Counted from the stretch's first letter, positions 6,561 through 13,620 are shown. The stretch is DNA of 13,620 nt from Pseudomonadota bacterium (GCA_025360685.1 JANYBR010000190.1:1-13620), one strand, 5' to 3'. The notes: a model not told the origin generated them from the letters alone. A program made the numbers and translations.

Positions 6561-7318
6561 AATCGCGCGACTGCAAACAGCCGCTTGAACGGGAACAAGG
6601 TCGTGCCGTCTAAGCGTCTGGGATAGGCCTTGCGCAGCCTGCTTTTGTAGTCGGCAATAAAGGCTTCGCGTTCGCTGCCATCAAGCGCTTGTACAAAGGG
6701 CCGAAGACCCGTGCCACTGACCCATTCGTAAACTGCATCTTCGCCATCGAGGACGTGCAGATATTCCGTTTCCCAGACATCGATCTGCGCCCGGACCGAT
6801 TGAAGGATGTCGAAATAGTCGGACGGCTGCAGCACGGCCACCTCGCGAACATTTCGCAGCTTCGCCGCCCACAGTCCGGCCGCCGCAGCCTGGCGCATCA
6901 GCGCATGCGAAGGCGCCTCCATATTGTGCGGTACCTGGAAAGCAAATGTGCCGCCGGGTTCGACGAAACTTGCCAGGCGCGGGATGAGACCGCGATGATC
7001 GCCCAGCCACTGCAGCGCCGCGTTGCAGAAGATCACATCGTACTCCACAGCCGGCGACCAGCTGGTCAGGTCGGCTTCGATCCAATGCGCGCGCACGCCG
7101 GACTTACGGGCCTGCTCCAACATACTTGGCGATGAGTCCAGTGCTTCCAGATGCGCGTGCGGCCAGCGCGCGGCGAGCACGGCGGTCGAATTTCCCGGTC
7201 CGCAGCCAAGATCAATGACGCGCACCGGATTGTCGTGGTGCACGCGGGCCAGCAGTTCGACGGCCGGACGCGTGCGCTCGTCGGCATAGGTCAGATAAAC
7301 ACCGGCGTTCCAAACCAT
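6557..7318 (-). CDS. tam: Trans-aconitate 2-methyltransferase
   Basis: The 253-residue product closely follows E. coli Tam (about 252 residues), a SAM-dependent enzyme that methylates trans-aconitate. Trans-aconitate is an inhibitory by-product formed from cis-aconitate of the citrate cycle. Seen are the N-terminal W-N-x-x-x-Y-x-x-x-A-x-E-R-x-R-P pattern, motif I VIDLGCGPGNST (34-45), acidic Asp61 in ALDSSPSM, EADLTSW, VIFCNAALQWLGDH, FAFQVPHN, WVSGTGLRPF and the C-terminal FPFKRLFAVARF. The ATG at 7318 shares its A with the TGA of the histidine kinase gene (TGATG), so translation is likely coupled and the two form an operon. The open frame continues upstream inside the kinase gene, but Tam homology begins at this ATG. 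The stop TAG sits in CTAG shared with the ggt stop. Confidence 0.94.
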   Translation of the reverse strand: MVWNAGVYLTYADERTRPAVELLARVHHDNPVRVIDLGCGPGNSTAVLAARWPHAHLEALDSSPSMLEQARKSGVRAHWIEADLTSWSPAVEYDVIFCNAALQWLGDHRGLIPRLASFVEPGGTFAFQVPHNMEAPSHALMRQAAAAGLWAAKLRNVREVAVLQPSDYFDILQSVRAQIDVWETEYLHVLDGEDAVYEWVSGTGLRPFVQALDGSEREAFIADYKSRLRKAYPRRLDGTTLFPFKRLFAVARF

Positions 7319-8763
7319 CAAGTCAGCTCGCTGTCGGGTATCTCGATGCGCAGAACGGTGCCGCCGCTGCCGGTCGCCACCAGCACAACGTCGCCGCCAT
7401 GCGCCCGCGCCAGATCGCGTGCGATGGCCAGGCCAAGACCAGATCCTCCGCTGCGCGCGGTGGTGGCGAACGGCTTGAACAGGTTGGCCTGCATTCCGGC
7501 AGCGATACCCGGGCCATTGTCCGCTACCTCGATCAGGACGCGCTGGCCATGGCGCATCGCGCTGACCTTGATGCATCCGGCCGCGCCGCGCTCGACCAGT
7601 GCCTCGACGGAGTTGCGGATGAGATTGAGCACGATGCGATAGATCTGCTCGGGATCGGCATCCACCTCCAGTTCCGGAGCTACATGATTTTCGAATGCGA
7701 TCGCGGCCGGCGCAATGCGCGCCTCAATGGCCGCGTCACCGGCTTCGCCGATGAGGGGAGCGATGCGTACATATTTGCGGTTGGGCGGCCGCTCATCCGC
7801 GCGTCCGTAGCGCAAGGTATTCGTGGCCAGCGATATGGCGCGGTCAATTGACGAGACCAGCCGTGGCGCCAGGCGCTTGACCACGGGATCATCGACCGCC
7901 GCCAGGCGGTCGGAGGCCAGCTGCGCATTGGAGAGGATGTTGCGCAGGTCGTGATGGATGCGCGCCACCGCCGAACCTAGTGCGGCGAGCCGTGTTTTTT
8001 GCTGGAGAAAGCCGTACAGATCGCGCTGCATTGCGGCGAGCTCGCGTTCTGCCACTCCGATCTCATCCCGACGCGCGCTGGCGCTGATGATGCGCGCCGG
8101 ATCCTCCGGATTGTCGTGGAACGACACCATGGAGCGCGTGATGCGCCGCATCGGCCGTACCATCACGACATACAGACTCGTGAACACCAAGATTCCGCTC
8201 AGCACCGAAACGATGAAAGCGGTGATGATCACGCGCCAGGCATAGTCGATGAGCGCGGTGCGGATCGGCGCCTCCCGCAGAATGATGCCGATCGACTCGG
8301 CACCCTTGATGCGGGTAGGTGCTATGACATGAAGAATGCGGTTGCCGCCGTTAAACAAACAATCCAGGCCATCGGCCAAACGTCCCGCCATCATCATGTG
8401 CGTGAGGTCTATGGTCTTGTCGATCGCGTTCGGCTCGCCCTCAACCAGGAACAGCTCGCGCTGCTCGGCGCGTTTGAGCACAACCGCCGACGCGCCTGCC
8501 CGCTTCAGCAGCTGCTGGCGCAGGGCGCCTGAAAGCTGATCGCCGCCCGGCTCGGTGAAGGGCAGGATCGCCAGCTCCGCCGACTGGATATGGTTGGTGA
8601 GCAGTTCGAGGTGATAGCGGCCGATCGAAGGGATGAAAATCAGCACTTCGCCGACCATCACATAGATAAAGGTCAGCAGCAGCAGGCGGCCGGAAAGACT
8701 ATGGGCGACAAGCCCGTAGCCCCCGGCGAAACGGGCGCGCAGTCGGCCAAGCATGCGGCCCAT
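7318..8763 (-). CDS. Membrane sensor histidine kinase
   Basis: The 481-residue protein has two transmembrane segments (about 26-46 and 178-202) enclosing a periplasmic sensor region of about 130 residues that I do not recognise. A HAMP-like linker follows (MVRPMRRITRSM, then DEIGVAERELAAMQ). The dimerisation box is ARIHHDLRN with His271 as likely phosphoacceptor. It is followed by the ATPase motifs: N-box LNLIRNSVEAL with Asn384, G1 DNGPG (415-419), F-box LFKPFATT, and G2 GGSGLGLAIARDL. Glu is replaced by Asp after the His, as in NtrB-like kinases. No response regulator gene is present in the window on either side, so the partner is unknown. The gene is divergent from rpmH; TGTTAT on the minus strand (8785-8790) could be a weak -10. 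The end overlaps the tam start by one base. Confidence 0.93.
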   Translation of the reverse strand: MGRMLGRLRARFAGGYGLVAHSLSGRLLLLTFIYVMVGEVLIFIPSIGRYHLELLTNHIQSAELAILPFTEPGGDQLSGALRQQLLKRAGASAVVLKRAEQRELFLVEGEPNAIDKTIDLTHMMMAGRLADGLDCLFNGGNRILHVIAPTRIKGAESIGIILREAPIRTALIDYAWRVIITAFIVSVLSGILVFTSLYVVMVRPMRRITRSMVSFHDNPEDPARIISASARRDEIGVAERELAAMQRDLYGFLQQKTRLAALGSAVARIHHDLRNILSNAQLASDRLAAVDDPVVKRLAPRLVSSIDRAISLATNTLRYGRADERPPNRKYVRIAPLIGEAGDAAIEARIAPAAIAFENHVAPELEVDADPEQIYRIVLNLIRNSVEALVERGAAGCIKVSAMRHGQRVLIEVADNGPGIAAGMQANLFKPFATTARSGGSGLGLAIARDLARAHGGDVVLVATGSGGTVLRIEIPDSELT

Positions 8764-8826
8764 AAAGCCCCAAGAAGACCCGAAATAACAGGCCTTGCCG
8801 CCCTCGACCTGCCCCGGCGTGCGCGG

Positions 8827-8855
8827 TTGACAGCCAACTAGCCAAACCCTAGAAA
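8827..8855 (+). promoter_or_regulatory. Sigma-70-type promoter of the rpmH operon
   Basis: A perfect -35 TTGACA (8827-8832) is followed, after exactly 17 bases, by TAGAAA (8850-8855). Transcription would start near 8862, giving a leader of about 27 bases to the rpmH ATG at 8889. This is the strongest promoter match in the window and fits a highly expressed ribosomal protein operon. Confidence 0.7.
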
Positions 8856-8888
8856 CCGCGCTCTTTTCGCCCCCACCCGAGAACTGCC

Positions 8889-9023
8889 ATGAAGCGCCCC
8901 TATCAGCCGAGCAAGATCGTCCGCAAGCGACGCCACGGCTTTCGTTCGCGCATGGCGACCAAGGGCGGCCGCAAGGTTTTGGCCCGCCGCCGCGCCCACG
9001 GCCGCGCCAAGCTGTCCGCCTGA
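8889..9023 (+). CDS. rpmH: 50S ribosomal protein L34
   Basis: The 44-residue, strongly basic product starts MKRPYQPSKIVRKRRHGFRS and continues RMATKGGRKVLARRRAHGRA, the full L34 signature and usual length. L34 is a small protein of the large ribosomal subunit that binds 23S rRNA. GAGAA 5 bases upstream is a modest ribosome binding site for ATG 8889. The gene heads the rpmH-rnpA-yidD-yidC-engB-argB block and is preceded by a good promoter. The short length makes it easy to miss. Confidence 0.98.
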   Translation: MKRPYQPSKIVRKRRHGFRSRMATKGGRKVLARRRAHGRAKLSA

Positions 9024-9067
9024 GCAGGCTTGCCTCCAGTCCTGAAAAAGGGCTTTGCCTTCAGCAT

Positions 9068-9421
9068 CTGAGGGTTCGTGCCGACTTCCTGCGCGCCGCA
9101 AGGGGTATTCGACGGACAACCCCCGGTATCACCCTGGAAATGTGCCCGACTCCGGCCGGCAGTATTAAGGACGGCGCCCTCAGGGTTGGCTTCACGGCCA
9201 GCAAAAAGATCGGCGGCGCGGTGGTACGCAATCGCGCCAAACGCCGGCTTCGGGCGGCGGCCGCGGCAGTACTTCCCCTTTCTGGTGTGGCAGGCACCGA
9301 CTATGTATTGGTGGCACGTCGCGACACGGTCACCAGGCCGTTCGACAGCCTGCTTTCGGACCTTGCGCAAGCGTTGCGCGCGGCCCATGTGAAGCTTGGC
9401 CGAGCAGGAGAAACCCCTTGA
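9068..9421 (+). CDS. rnpA: Ribonuclease P protein component, start uncertain
   Basis: RnpA binds the RNase P RNA and helps it cut 5' leaders from tRNA precursors. The conserved N-terminus RVRADFLRAARG (9074-9109) and the RNR-motif helix KKIGGAVVRNRAKRRLR are in one frame that ends at TGA 9421. No ATG, GTG or TTG lies ahead of RVRADF in this frame, even back through rpmH. The first ATG (9140) would delete the conserved Phe-containing segment. I give CTG 9068 as a provisional start (117 residues), though it lacks a good ribosome binding site. Alternatively translation begins at TTG 9030 in another frame (LPPVLKKGFAFSI then stop at 9069), which would join the conserved frame if one base were added near 9068. 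That would indicate a frameshift or sequence error. The gene identity is firm; the start is not. The stop overlaps the yidD start. Confidence 0.87.
   Translation: MRVRADFLRAARGIRRTTPGITLEMCPTPAGSIKDGALRVGFTASKKIGGAVVRNRAKRRLRAAAAAVLPLSGVAGTDYVLVARRDTVTRPFDSLLSDLAQALRAAHVKLGRAGETP
9406..9410 (+). promoter_or_regulatory. Ribosome binding site that fixes the yidD TTG start
   Basis: AGGAG lies 7 bases before TTG 9418, while the later in-frame ATG at 9448 has no such site. This supports TTG as the true yidD start, inside the rnpA stop. Confidence 0.7.
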
Positions 9422-9678
9422 CGCAGAGCACGAGCAGACTGCGCGGTATGTCCGTCGCGGCGCTGATTGCGCCGCTCCGGTTCTATCGTGCGTTCATCTC
9501 GCCGCTGTTTCCGCCGGCCTGCCGCTTTGAACCGACCTGTTCGCACTACGCAATGGACGCCATCCGGATTCACGGTCCGCTGAAGGGCGTCGGCCTCGCC
9601 GCGCGGCGGCTTGCGCGCTGCCACCCCATTTCCTGGCTCGGTGGTTCGTCGGGCTTCGATCCTGTACCGCCCCGATAG
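9418..9678 (+). CDS. yidD: Membrane protein insertion efficiency factor YidD
   Basis: The 86-residue product has the whole YidD signature: YRAFISPLFPPACRFEPTCS, then HYAMDAIRIHGPLKG, then RLARCHP and GFDPVPP, with the conserved cysteines in place. YidD is a small membrane-associated protein that assists YidC-dependent insertion of inner-membrane proteins; a putative amphipathic helix lies at the N-terminus. The TTG start at 9418 overlaps the rnpA stop (TTGA) and has a strong AGGAG site. yidC begins 7 bases after the stop, so the three genes are almost certainly co-translated from one message. Confidence 0.95.
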   Translation: MTQSTSRLRGMSVAALIAPLRFYRAFISPLFPPACRFEPTCSHYAMDAIRIHGPLKGVGLAARRLARCHPISWLGGSSGFDPVPPR

Positions 9679-9685
9679 GTTTGTG

Positions 9686-11497
9686 ATGAACGACAACTCG
9701 ACCAATCGCAATTTGATGCTTGCCATCGCGCTGTCTGTGGCGGTGTTTGCCGGCTGGCAGTATTTCGTCGGCTTGCCGGCGATGCGGGCGGACCAGGCCA
9801 AACAGGCGCTGCTCGCCAAAGAAGCCAAACATCCTGCGACGGTTGCCGCGCCTATTCCCGGCGGCGTGCCCGCGCAATTGCCGCGTGAAAAAGCGCTGGC
9901 GCTCGGTGGCGCACGCATCAAGATCGACACGCCTTCGGTCGACGGAACCTTGATGCTGCGCGGCGCGCGGTTCGACGATCTGCGCCTCAAGAAATATCAC
10001 GACACCGCCGATCCCAAGAGTCCGGAGATCGCTCTGCTGGCGCCCAAGGGCACGAACTTTCCCTACTTCGTCGATTTCGGCTGGAGCGGCGCGGAAGGCG
10101 TGAACACGCCTCTGCCGAACGACAACACAGTCTGGACGCTCGCCGGTGGCGACAAGCTTTCGGTCGGCAAGCCGGTCACGCTGCAATGGGACAATGGCCA
10201 CGGCCTCGTCTTCACGCGGCAAATCTCGGTCGACGACCAGTTCATGTTCACCATCACGGACAGCGTGCAGAACAAAGGCGCGGCTGCAGCGACGCTCTAT
10301 CCCTATGCGCTGGTGGTGCGCGACGGCGTGCCGGTGGGCCAGCATTACTGGGTCCTGCATGAAGGTTTTGTCGGTGTCGCCGACGGCAGCCTGAAGGACG
10401 CCGGCTACGACGATTTCAAGGATGCGGGCACACCGCCCAAGACCTTCTCGTCGACCGGTGGCTGGGTCGGCATCACCGACAAATACTGGATGGCCGCCGT
10501 AGCGCCGCCGCAGAACGAGAACTTCGACGGCTCCTATCTCGCCACGCCCTATGGGGCGACCAAAGCGTACGAAGCAAACTACCGGCTTGGCGCGCGCACC
10601 GCAGCGGCCGGCGGCGGCACCGTTCACGTCGTCCATCATCTCTTTGCCGGCGCCAAGGTCGTCGACACTTTGCGCTACTATGAAAGTTCCCTGGGCATTG
10701 CACGCTTCGACATGGCCATCGACTGGGGCTGGTTTCTGATCATCACCCAGCCGCTCTTCTGGGTTCTCGATCAATTCTACAAGATGCTCGGCAATTTCGG
10801 ACTCGCCATTCTGCTGCTCACGGTCGCGGTGAAGGCAGTTACCTTTCCGATTGCGAACGCCTCCGCCAAGACGATGGCGAAGATGAAGAAGGTCCAGCCC
10901 GAACAGGAGAAGATCAAGGAGCTATTCAAGGACGATCCTGCCAAGCAGCAGCAGGCGATCATGGAGCTCTACAAGCGCGAGAAGGTGAATCCCGTGACGG
11001 GCTGCGTGCCGCAGCTTTTGGTCATTCCCGTGTTCTTCTCGCTCTACAAAGTCTTCTTCGTCACCATCGAGATGCGCCAGGCGCCGTTCTATGGCTGGAT
11101 CCACGATCTCGCGGCACCCGATCCGACGTCGATCATCAATCTGTTCGGCCTGCTGCCGTTCCATCCGCCAAGCTTCATTCCGGCATTCCTGTCGATCGGC
11201 ATCTGGCCGATCCTGATGGGCATGACGCAATGGGTGCAGACCAAGCTGAACCCGGCACCCGCCGATCCGATCCAGGCGCGCATGTTTGGCCTGATGCCGA
11301 TCATGTTCACCTTCATGTTCGCCACATTCCCCGCCGGCCTGGTGATTTACTACACCTGGAACAACCTGCTCGGCGTGGCGCAACAATGGTACATCATGCG
11401 CCGCCAGGGCGTGGAAGTGCATCTCTTCAAGAACCTGCGCCTGGATGCGCTCATGCAGCGCCTGACCGGTGGCACCAAGCCGGCTGCGGGCGAGTGA
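9686..11497 (+). CDS. yidC: Membrane protein insertase YidC (Oxa1 family)
   Basis: The 603-residue product has the Gram-negative YidC layout. An N-terminal transmembrane helix at about 9-28 (LMLAIALSVAVFAGWQYFV) is followed by a large periplasmic beta domain and the conserved five-helix insertase core. Core marks are WFLIITQPLFWVLDQFY, MAKMKKVQPE, LYKREKVNPVTGCVPQLL, RQAPFYGWIHDL and PAGLVIYYTWNNLLGVAQQ. It inserts inner-membrane proteins alone or with SecYEG. The groove position that is Arg366 in E. coli aligns with Lys383 (LTVAVKAVTFP), which keeps the positive charge. ATG 9686 is preceded by AGG at 9677-9679. The frame extends upstream inside yidD, but the signal-anchor helix begins just after this ATG. 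The stop overlaps the engB GTG by GTGA. Confidence 0.97.
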   Translation: MNDNSTNRNLMLAIALSVAVFAGWQYFVGLPAMRADQAKQALLAKEAKHPATVAAPIPGGVPAQLPREKALALGGARIKIDTPSVDGTLMLRGARFDDLRLKKYHDTADPKSPEIALLAPKGTNFPYFVDFGWSGAEGVNTPLPNDNTVWTLAGGDKLSVGKPVTLQWDNGHGLVFTRQISVDDQFMFTITDSVQNKGAAAATLYPYALVVRDGVPVGQHYWVLHEGFVGVADGSLKDAGYDDFKDAGTPPKTFSSTGGWVGITDKYWMAAVAPPQNENFDGSYLATPYGATKAYEANYRLGARTAAAGGGTVHVVHHLFAGAKVVDTLRYYESSLGIARFDMAIDWGWFLIITQPLFWVLDQFYKMLGNFGLAILLLTVAVKAVTFPIANASAKTMAKMKKVQPEQEKIKELFKDDPAKQQQAIMELYKREKVNPVTGCVPQLLVIPVFFSLYKVFFVTIEMRQAPFYGWIHDLAAPDPTSIINLFGLLPFHPPSFIPAFLSIGIWPILMGMTQWVQTKLNPAPADPIQARMFGLMPIMFTFMFATFPAGLVIYYTWNNLLGVAQQWYIMRRQGVEVHLFKNLRLDALMQRLTGGTKPAAGE

Positions 11498-12138
11498 CCA
11501 GCGAAGACGGCGAAGCTGCGGCAAAAGTCGCGTCTGCGCGCAAGCTGTTCGCGGGCGCCTGCGACTTCGTCTGGGGCACCGGCGACATCAACAGCCTGCC
11601 GCCGCAGAGCCTGCCGGAAATCGCCTTCGTCGGCCGCTCGAACGCCGGCAAGTCGAGCCTCATCAACGCGCTGACCAACCGCAAGACTTTGGCGCGCGTG
11701 TCGCACACGCCGGGCCGTACGCGCGAGATCAATTTCTTCCGGCTGGGTGAGCGGCTGATGCTCGCCGACCTGCCGGGCTATGGCTACGCCAAAGCCTCCA
11801 AGACCATGACCGCGGAGTGGCAGAAGCTGATCTTCGCCTATCTGCGCGGACGGGCGAGCCTGCGCCGCGTCTGTCTGCTGATCGATGCGCGCCGCGGCGT
11901 GCTCGACCTGGATCGCGATGTGATGGGGCTTCTCGACGAGGCCGCGGTCTCGTTCGGCATTGTGCTAACCAAGATCGACAAGCTTGAACCTGACGAAATT
12001 GACAAGACCGCAGCAGCCGCCGACGGGGAAGCGCGCAAGCACACTGCGGCATTCCCGGAGATTTGCGCAACCTCGGCATTTCGTGGCATCGGCCTCGATC
12101 CGTTGAAGGTGCAGCTCGCGGCGCTGGCCGACCACTGA
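11494..12138 (+). CDS. engB: Ribosome biogenesis GTP-binding protein EngB/YihA/YsxC
   Basis: The 214-residue product is a TRAFAC-class GTPase required for late assembly of the large ribosomal subunit in many bacteria. G motifs are all present: G1 GRSNAGKSS (47-55), G2 Thr in SHTPGRT (about 72), G3 DLPGYG (92-97), G4 TKID (159-162) and G5 CATSAF. The length matches the family (about 195-215). Homology begins after a short N-terminal stretch, so GTG 11494, overlapping the yidC stop as GTGA, is the natural start. The open frame continues upstream only as an alternate frame of yidC. Its place between yidC and argB follows the usual alphaproteobacterial order. Confidence 0.96.
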   Translation: MTSEDGEAAAKVASARKLFAGACDFVWGTGDINSLPPQSLPEIAFVGRSNAGKSSLINALTNRKTLARVSHTPGRTREINFFRLGERLMLADLPGYGYAKASKTMTAEWQKLIFAYLRGRASLRRVCLLIDARRGVLDLDRDVMGLLDEAAVSFGIVLTKIDKLEPDEIDKTAAAADGEARKHTAAFPEICATSAFRGIGLDPLKVQLAALADH

Positions 12139-12153
12139 CGATTGGGTTATAAG
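12125..12153 (+). promoter_or_regulatory. Possible internal promoter before argB
   Basis: The 40-base gap after engB holds TATAAG (12148-12153), with a poor -35 TGGCCG (12125-12130) at 17 bases inside the end of engB. It could give argB its own transcript with a leader of about 19 bases. The -35 match is weak, so readthrough from upstream may suffice. Confidence 0.25.
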
Positions 12154-12178
12154 GCCGCGATTTCTCTGGGATAACGGA

Positions 12179-13078
12179 ATGGCTCTGCAGGACGAGTTCT
12201 CGCAGGAACGCAACATGCGCGTCATGGCGCGCTGGCGTTCCACGGCCCGCGTCCTCGTCGAAGCGCTGCCTTACATTCTCAAATACGACCAGAAGACCAT
12301 CGTCGTGAAGTTCGGCGGCAATGCTCTGGCCGGCGGCGGCACCGCCGCCGATTTCGCACAAGACATCGTGCTGATGAAGCAGACCGGCATCGATCCGGTG
12401 GTCGTTCACGGCGGCGGCCCGCAAATCGGCGCCATGCTGGCCAAACTCGAGATCCCCTCGACCTTCGTGGACGGACTGCGGGTCACCGACCAGGCGGCGA
12501 TCGATGTCGTCGAAATGGTGCTAACCGGTTCGATCAACAAGCAGATCGTCAGCGGCATCAATGCCGCTGGCGGCCGCGCCGTCGGTCTTTCCGGCAAGGA
12601 CAGCACCCTTATTCTTGCCAAAAAGCTGATGAAGAATGGCATCGATCTCGGCTTTGTGGGCGAGCCCGAGAAGGTGAATCCTGCCGTGCTTCACACCGTG
12701 ATGCGTTCGGAAATCATCCCCGTCATCGCGCCGATTGGCGTCGGTGCGCATGGCGAGACGTTCAATATCAACGCCGACACGGTGGCGGGCTCGATCGCCT
12801 GCGCGATGAAGGCGGAACGGCTGATCCTGCTGACCGATGTCGAGGGTGTGCTGGACCGCGACAAGAAGCTGATACCGAAACTGACCGTGGCCGAGGCGCG
12901 TGCGTTGATCGCGGACGGCACGATCAAGGGCGGCATGATTCCGAAAATTGAAACCGCCATCGACGCCGTCGAAGGCGGCGTGAATGCGGCCGTCATCCTG
13001 GATGGGCGCATCCCGCACGTCCTGCTGCTCGAACTCTTCACCGAGCATGGTGCCGGAACCTTGATCACCGGCGCATGA
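12179..13078 (+). CDS. argB: Acetylglutamate kinase
   Basis: The 299-residue product phosphorylates N-acetyl-L-glutamate, the second step of arginine synthesis, in the cytoplasm. Amino-acid-kinase marks are VVKFGGNAL (42-50), VVHGGGPQIG (75-84), VDGLRVTD, GLSGKDSTL, FNINADTVA, LLTDVEGVL and IKGGMIPK (249-256), with GAGT near the end. The extra N-terminal helical segment (about residues 1-35, including EALPYI) is the feature linked to arginine-feedback-sensitive hexameric forms, so feedback control by arginine is likely but inferred. ATG 12179 gives the usual alphaproteobacterial length. An ATG at 12215 is possible but shortens that helix. The stop overlaps the next gene's ATG (ATGA). Confidence 0.97.
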   Translation: MALQDEFSQERNMRVMARWRSTARVLVEALPYILKYDQKTIVVKFGGNALAGGGTAADFAQDIVLMKQTGIDPVVVHGGGPQIGAMLAKLEIPSTFVDGLRVTDQAAIDVVEMVLTGSINKQIVSGINAAGGRAVGLSGKDSTLILAKKLMKNGIDLGFVGEPEKVNPAVLHTVMRSEIIPVIAPIGVGAHGETFNINADTVAGSIACAMKAERLILLTDVEGVLDRDKKLIPKLTVAEARALIADGTIKGGMIPKIETAIDAVEGGVNAAVILDGRIPHVLLLELFTEHGAGTLITGA

Positions 13079-13620
13079 GCATCAAACCGCGCACCGCATG
13101 GAACGTCGTGGCGCTATTGTGCCTGTGTTGCGTCGCGAGTCCTGCCGCCGCCACACTCAAGATCTGCAATCGCACCTCCTATGTCTTGTATTCGGCGACA
13201 GGCGTCGCGTCGCCGACCACCATCGCCACCCAGGGTTGGACACGCGTGGCTCCCGGTGACTGCCAGGCGATCCTCCAGGGCGATCTGAACGCCCCGGCCT
13301 ATTACGTGTATGCCCGCTCCTCGCTGGCGCATTCCGGGCCGTCACGCGCCTGGGGTGGCGACAAGCCGGTCTGCGTCAAGGACGTCAACTTCTCCGCGCA
13401 CGATCCGCTGGCGGCGCGCGACTGTGCGTCCGACAGTTACTTCACGCTGCCCTTCGCCGCGGTCAACACCCACCACATGAAGTCGTGGACCATGACCCTG
13501 AGCGAAGCGCCAAACATTACGAGCCTGGAGCAGGCGAGCGTCGCGGGCCTAAAGCGATTGCTGCGCGATATCGGCTACCGGATCGCCTCGCTCGAGAACG
13601 GCTCCGACAACCAGGCCGAC
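13075..13620 (+). CDS. Secreted DUF1036 protein with possible peptidoglycan-binding region, 3' end outside window
   Basis: 182 residues are visible and the frame is still open at the window edge. A signal peptide ends near SPAAA (cleavage at about residue 26). The mature part starts TLKICNRTSYVLYSA and continues with GWTRVAPGDCQAIL, YYVYARSS and paired cysteines (KPVCVKD, ARDCASD). This is the pattern of DUF1036, a small Cys-containing domain of exported proteins with unknown role. The last visible stretch (ASVAGLKRLLRDIGYRIAS) resembles the start of a peptidoglycan-binding domain 1 helix pair. The ATG at 13075 overlaps the argB stop by ATGA, which suggests coupled translation. No enzymatic function can be assigned. 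Confidence 0.85.
   Translation, partial: MSIKPRTAWNVVALLCLCCVASPAAATLKICNRTSYVLYSATGVASPTTIATQGWTRVAPGDCQAILQGDLNAPAYYVYARSSLAHSGPSRAWGGDKPVCVKDVNFSAHDPLAARDCASDSYFTLPFAAVNTHHMKSWTMTLSEAPNITSLEQASVAGLKRLLRDIGYRIASLENGSDNQAD

Noticed and set aside
7319..7576. N-terminal extension of the tam frame into the kinase gene
   Set aside because: Homology to Tam starts at the ATG at 7318; the upstream residues are an alternate frame of the kinase ATPase domain.
9140..9421. rnpA starting at ATG 9140
   Set aside because: This would remove the conserved RADFLRAARG segment; kept only as a possible but unlikely start.
9494..10774. A 426-residue open frame on the minus strand opposite yidC
   Set aside because: It is the GC-rich shadow of yidC, which is unmistakable on the plus strand. 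The composition is Arg/His-rich with no recognisable domain.
11230..11493. N-terminal extension of the engB frame inside yidC
   Set aside because: The extension is an alternate frame of the YidC C-terminal membrane region. EngB homologues start close to the GTG at 11494.
1..13620. CRISPR array, insertion sequence, toxin-antitoxin pair or phage-defence system
   Set aside because: No regularly spaced repeats, transposase, terminal inverted repeats or defence signatures are seen. The only mobile-element gene visible is the serine recombinase at the left edge.

Overview
The window looks like a chromosomal stretch of a GC-rich alphaproteobacterium. The main reason is the contiguous order rpmH-rnpA-yidD-yidC-engB(yihA)-argB, a block typical of that class. 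Supporting signs are a YidC with Lys in place of Arg at the hydrophilic-groove position, the long argB form, and a Tat-exported dienelactone hydrolase. The exact genus cannot be read from the sequence. Most of the window is ordinary core or soft-core gene content. I see no CRISPR array, no insertion sequence and no clear defence system.

Layout. (1) 2-1338: the 3' part of a large serine recombinase gene runs into the 3' half of an oppositely oriented tRNA-Arg(ACG) gene. This is the edge of an integrated element that extends left, out of the window. (2) 1339-2781: a structured 5' region with two inverted repeats, then a lipoprotein of unrecognised family with a coiled-coil-like middle and a conserved C-terminal domain. 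(3) 2894-4815, minus strand: a probable two-gene operon of a P1-family (S58) autoprocessing peptidase followed by a Tat-exported dienelactone hydrolase. (4) 4863-6560: a periplasmic gamma-glutamyltransferase, divergent from the peptidase across only 47 bases. (5) 6557-8763, minus strand: a membrane histidine kinase translationally coupled (TGATG) to a trans-aconitate methyltransferase. The methyltransferase stop codon shares the tetranucleotide CTAG with the ggt stop codon. (6) 8827-13620: a strong sigma-70-like promoter, then rpmH, rnpA, yidD, yidC, engB, argB and a DUF1036 protein that runs off the right edge. These genes are packed with 4-base overlaps and several non-ATG starts.

How the genes work together. 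The right-hand block joins ribosome and tRNA maturation (L34, RNase P protein, EngB) to membrane protein insertion (YidD, YidC), with arginine biosynthesis (ArgB) appended. The middle block holds peptide and gamma-glutamyl hydrolases; the peptidase and ggt products are both enzymes that mature by cutting themselves. The tRNA-Arg gene marks the junction between core chromosome and an integrated element.

The observations most worth checking are these. The recombinase takes its last residues and its stop codon from the tRNA gene. The rnpA reading frame has no ATG, GTG or TTG ahead of its conserved N-terminus. The ggt and tam stop codons share CTAG. The kinase is coupled to tam and has no response regulator beside it.
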